Assembly (NCBI RefSeq): GCF_000759795.1
Contig: NZ_BBMZ01000009.1
Coordinates: 124,001-188,000, forward strand
From: Pseudescherichia vulneris NBRC 102420
GTDB taxonomy: Bacteria > Pseudomonadota > Gammaproteobacteria > Enterobacterales > Enterobacteriaceae
Reading direction: 5' to 3'
DNA length: 64,000 nt
Shown here piece by piece: positions 62,313 through 64,000 of the stretch (its first letter is position 1; each line of letters opens with the position of its first letter). The notes under the pieces are model-generated. The model saw only the letters and a program-made list of their open reading frames with translations. It was not told the DNA's origin and searched no databases. A program made the translations under genes and the position numbers.

Positions 62313-63617
62313 TCAACTGCCCCAGCGGCTCCGCAGGTAATTTACCGCCTGCTGAGCCTGGGGCTGATTGAGGTTGTTCTCACGGAACAGAATGGTGCCG
62401 CCGATCTCAGGCAGGGCATCGTTGAGATCGAGCTGTTTTTTCAGCTCCGGCACGCCGCCGTTGACCGTCCAGTCCGGCTCGGTTTTCGACGGTTCGCCCA
62501 CCTTATAGAGCGCTACGCCAATGTAGAGCCGCGTATGGGTGGGTTTCACTACGTCCGCCCACCATTTAGCTAACACATCATAGCGCGCTGCATCTCTGGA
62601 GAAGGGCCAGTAGATCTGCGGGGCGATATAATCCACCAGACCTTTTTGCACCCATAGACGCGTATCGGCGTAGGACTCATCATAGGCCGCGGCGCCGCGC
62701 GTATCGGATCCGGCCGGATCGTGGGAGCGGTTGCGCCAGACGCCGCAGGGACTCACACCAAACTCGACGTTGGGGTTCAGCTGCTTAATGGTACGCGATA
62801 CCTGCTCGATCAGCTGCTGCGTGTTGTTGCGCCGCCAGTCCGCTTTTGAGGCAAACCCGCTGCCGTATTGCTGGAACGTTTGATTATCGTTCAGGACAGA
62901 ACCGGGCGCTTCGGCATAGAAGTAATCGTCAAACTGTACGCCGTCCACCGGATAGTGGGCCACCACCTCGGCGACGATGCTGGTGATCCAGTCCCGCGCT
63001 TCCGGAATTCCGGGGTCAAGCACGTAGCGATCGCTGGCAGTGCGGATCCAATCCCGGTGCAGCACAAACACGCTGGCGGGATTGAGCGGCAGGGTGCGAT
63101 TCAGTTCGGCAACGGTGCTGGGTTTGGTATTGGTAGAGACGCGGTAGGGGTTGAACCACGCGTGCACCTTCATGCCGCGCTTGTGGGCCTCATCCAACAT
63201 AAACTGGAGCGGATCGTAGCCCGGATCGGCCCCGATGGTGCCGGTAAGCATATCTGACCACGGCAGGATCTTCGACGGCCAGAGGGCGGTCCCGTCAGGT
63301 TTCACCTGGAAGAAAACGGTATTCACCCCAAGGCGTTTCAGGTTGTCCAGCTTATCGGTCAACGCCTTCTGTTGCAGGCTGACGCGCAGCGCCGGGCTGG
63401 CGGTGACCGACGACGCCGGCGGCCAGTCGAGCCGGGAAACCGTGGTTAGCCAGACGCCGCGCACGGGTTCATTGCTGCGCGCCGATTTATCCGGCAGGGG
63501 CTGCTTCGCTACAGGCGGAAGCGGGGTGATCACTGATTTCGGTGGTTTAGAAGAGCAGCTGGCAAGTAAAAGCGCGCAGCCAACCAGTGCGCCTAACCGT
63601 GTAATGTGTCGCGCCAT
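62313..63617 (-). CDS. digH: Divisome-localized glycosyl hydrolase DigH (YddW), lipoprotein
   Basis: A 434-residue outer-membrane lipoprotein (lipobox LLASC, then Ser-Ser) of the GH10-like DUF187 family. The hydrolase domain carries VRGVWLTTVSRLDWPP, NTVFFQVKPDGTALWPS, HAWFNPYRVSTNT, VDGVQFDDYFY and the acidic EFGVSPCGVWRN and YIAPQIYWPF strands. E. coli DigH cleaves denuded (stem-peptide-free) glycan strands at the septum. It converges on the ydeP-like gene with only 14 nt between, and the VF530 gene lies 7 nt upstream. Confidence 0.92.
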   Translation of the reverse strand: MARHITRLGALVGCALLLASCSSKPPKSVITPLPPVAKQPLPDKSARSNEPVRGVWLTTVSRLDWPPASSVTASPALRVSLQQKALTDKLDNLKRLGVNTVFFQVKPDGTALWPSKILPWSDMLTGTIGADPGYDPLQFMLDEAHKRGMKVHAWFNPYRVSTNTKPSTVAELNRTLPLNPASVFVLHRDWIRTASDRYVLDPGIPEARDWITSIVAEVVAHYPVDGVQFDDYFYAEAPGSVLNDNQTFQQYGSGFASKADWRRNNTQQLIEQVSRTIKQLNPNVEFGVSPCGVWRNRSHDPAGSDTRGAAAYDESYADTRLWVQKGLVDYIAPQIYWPFSRDAARYDVLAKWWADVVKPTHTRLYIGVALYKVGEPSKTEPDWTVNGGVPELKKQLDLNDALPEIGGTILFRENNLNQPQAQQAVNYLRSRWGS

Positions 63618-63624
63618 CTTTGTT

Positions 63625-63912
63625 TCAGCTCTTATTCAGGCGGCTATTAGCCCATGGGTTTACAGCAGGCTCGTCCTGTTTTTCCGGGACGGCATCATCC
63701 AGTGAATCTAAATAGAGTGCTTCGACCTCCGCGCGCGCCCAGGGCGTGCGGCGTAAAAACTTCAGGCTCGATTTTACGCTCGGATCGTTTTTAAAGCAGT
63801 TGATATTGATTAGCTTGCCCAGTTCGCTCCAGCCATAGCGCGCAACCAGGGCATTCACCTGCATCTCAAGGGTTACGCCGTGCAAAGGGTCTTTAGATAC
63901 GTGTGCAGTCAT
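63625..63912 (-). CDS. VF530 family DNA-binding protein
   Basis: A 95-residue protein of the VF530/DUF2132 family: [60 protein letters not shown]. The fold is known to bind DNA; function unknown. The second in-frame ATG, at 63912, has GGA six bases upstream and is preferred over 63918. It lies 7 nt upstream of digH and probably shares its transcript. Confidence 0.88.
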   Translation of the reverse strand: MTAHVSKDPLHGVTLEMQVNALVARYGWSELGKLININCFKNDPSVKSSLKFLRRTPWARAEVEALYLDSLDDAVPEKQDEPAVNPWANSRLNKS

Positions 63913-64000
63913 GACCATTCCGATGGTTTAGGATGTGGTGATTAGCATAGCGGGCGCGGAGTAAAAGGAAAGAGGGAAATGCGGCATGCATCTTGCTTTA

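Noticed and set aside
1..64000. CRISPR arrays, tRNA or rRNA genes, insertion sequences, prophage genes
   Set aside because: I saw no regularly spaced repeats, no tRNA cloverleaf, no transposase or integrase frames and no phage structural genes.

Overview
The window reads as chromosome of an enterobacterium (Enterobacteriaceae; Enterobacter, Lelliottia or Kosakonia-like rather than Escherichia). Many genes are close homologues of E. coli K-12 genes in a recognisable order: patD, ortT, ydcY, ydcZ, mnaT, curA, mcbR, yncD/pqqU, yncE, ansP, then pptA and yddH, then yddG, adhP, maeA, sra. This backbone is interrupted by genes E. coli K-12 lacks at these places. The genus is inferred from gene content only.

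Layout. 1-9.4 kb: the end of patD, an AT-rich insert (SDH-family Clp-fold protease plus a 56-codon gene), ortT, and the srfABC operon on the minus strand. 9.7-14.7 kb: an orphan dipeptide-type binding protein, ydcY, a REP pair, ydcZ-mnaT, curA, mcbR. 14.8-15.4 kb: a RelE-like toxin with an HTH antitoxin. 15.7-20.7 kb: pqqU and yncE, divergent across a Fur-box region, then ansP. 21.1-27.7 kb: a compact operon of two flavin monooxygenases, an M20 amidohydrolase, a GNAT acetyltransferase and an amino-acid-type ABC importer. Its parts match the Bacillus yxe/ytm sets that take up and dismantle S-substituted cysteines. 28.3-31.4 kb: pptA, then an AT-rich island (LprI-like, DUF943, DUF3289) bounded by a diverged second copy of the pptA 3' end, then yddH. 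31.5-35.0 kb: a three-gene ABC importer with a coupled 30-codon leader frame. 35.2-36.5 kb: a second set of YcgZ/YmgA/AriR-type small proteins. 36.8-43.3 kb: treZ-treY-glgX for trehalose from glycogen or maltodextrin. 43.3-44.3 kb: a RES/Xre toxin-antitoxin pair. 44.3-50.2 kb: yddG, adhP, maeA, sra and a PAS chemoreceptor. 50.5-52.2 kb: a DUF2231 membrane protein with a sorbosone-dehydrogenase-like lipoprotein. 52.3-55.2 kb: an AscG-like repressor and a beta-glucoside PTS permease with two palindromic operators. 55.4-59.9 kb: an unrecognised gene, then ariR-ymgA-ycgZ divergent from bluF-bluR. 60-64 kb: a YdeP-family molybdoenzyme, digH and a VF530 protein.

Working together. The window is rich in stress and surface-lifestyle functions. 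The blue-light/cold module (BluF, BluR, YcgZ, YmgA, AriR) is present, and the small-protein part exists twice. The second copy sits beside osmoprotectant trehalose genes. PqqU (PQQ uptake) and a PQQ-sugar-dehydrogenase-fold lipoprotein are both encoded, which suggests but does not prove use of scavenged cofactor. No rRNA, tRNA, CRISPR array, insertion sequence or prophage was recognised.
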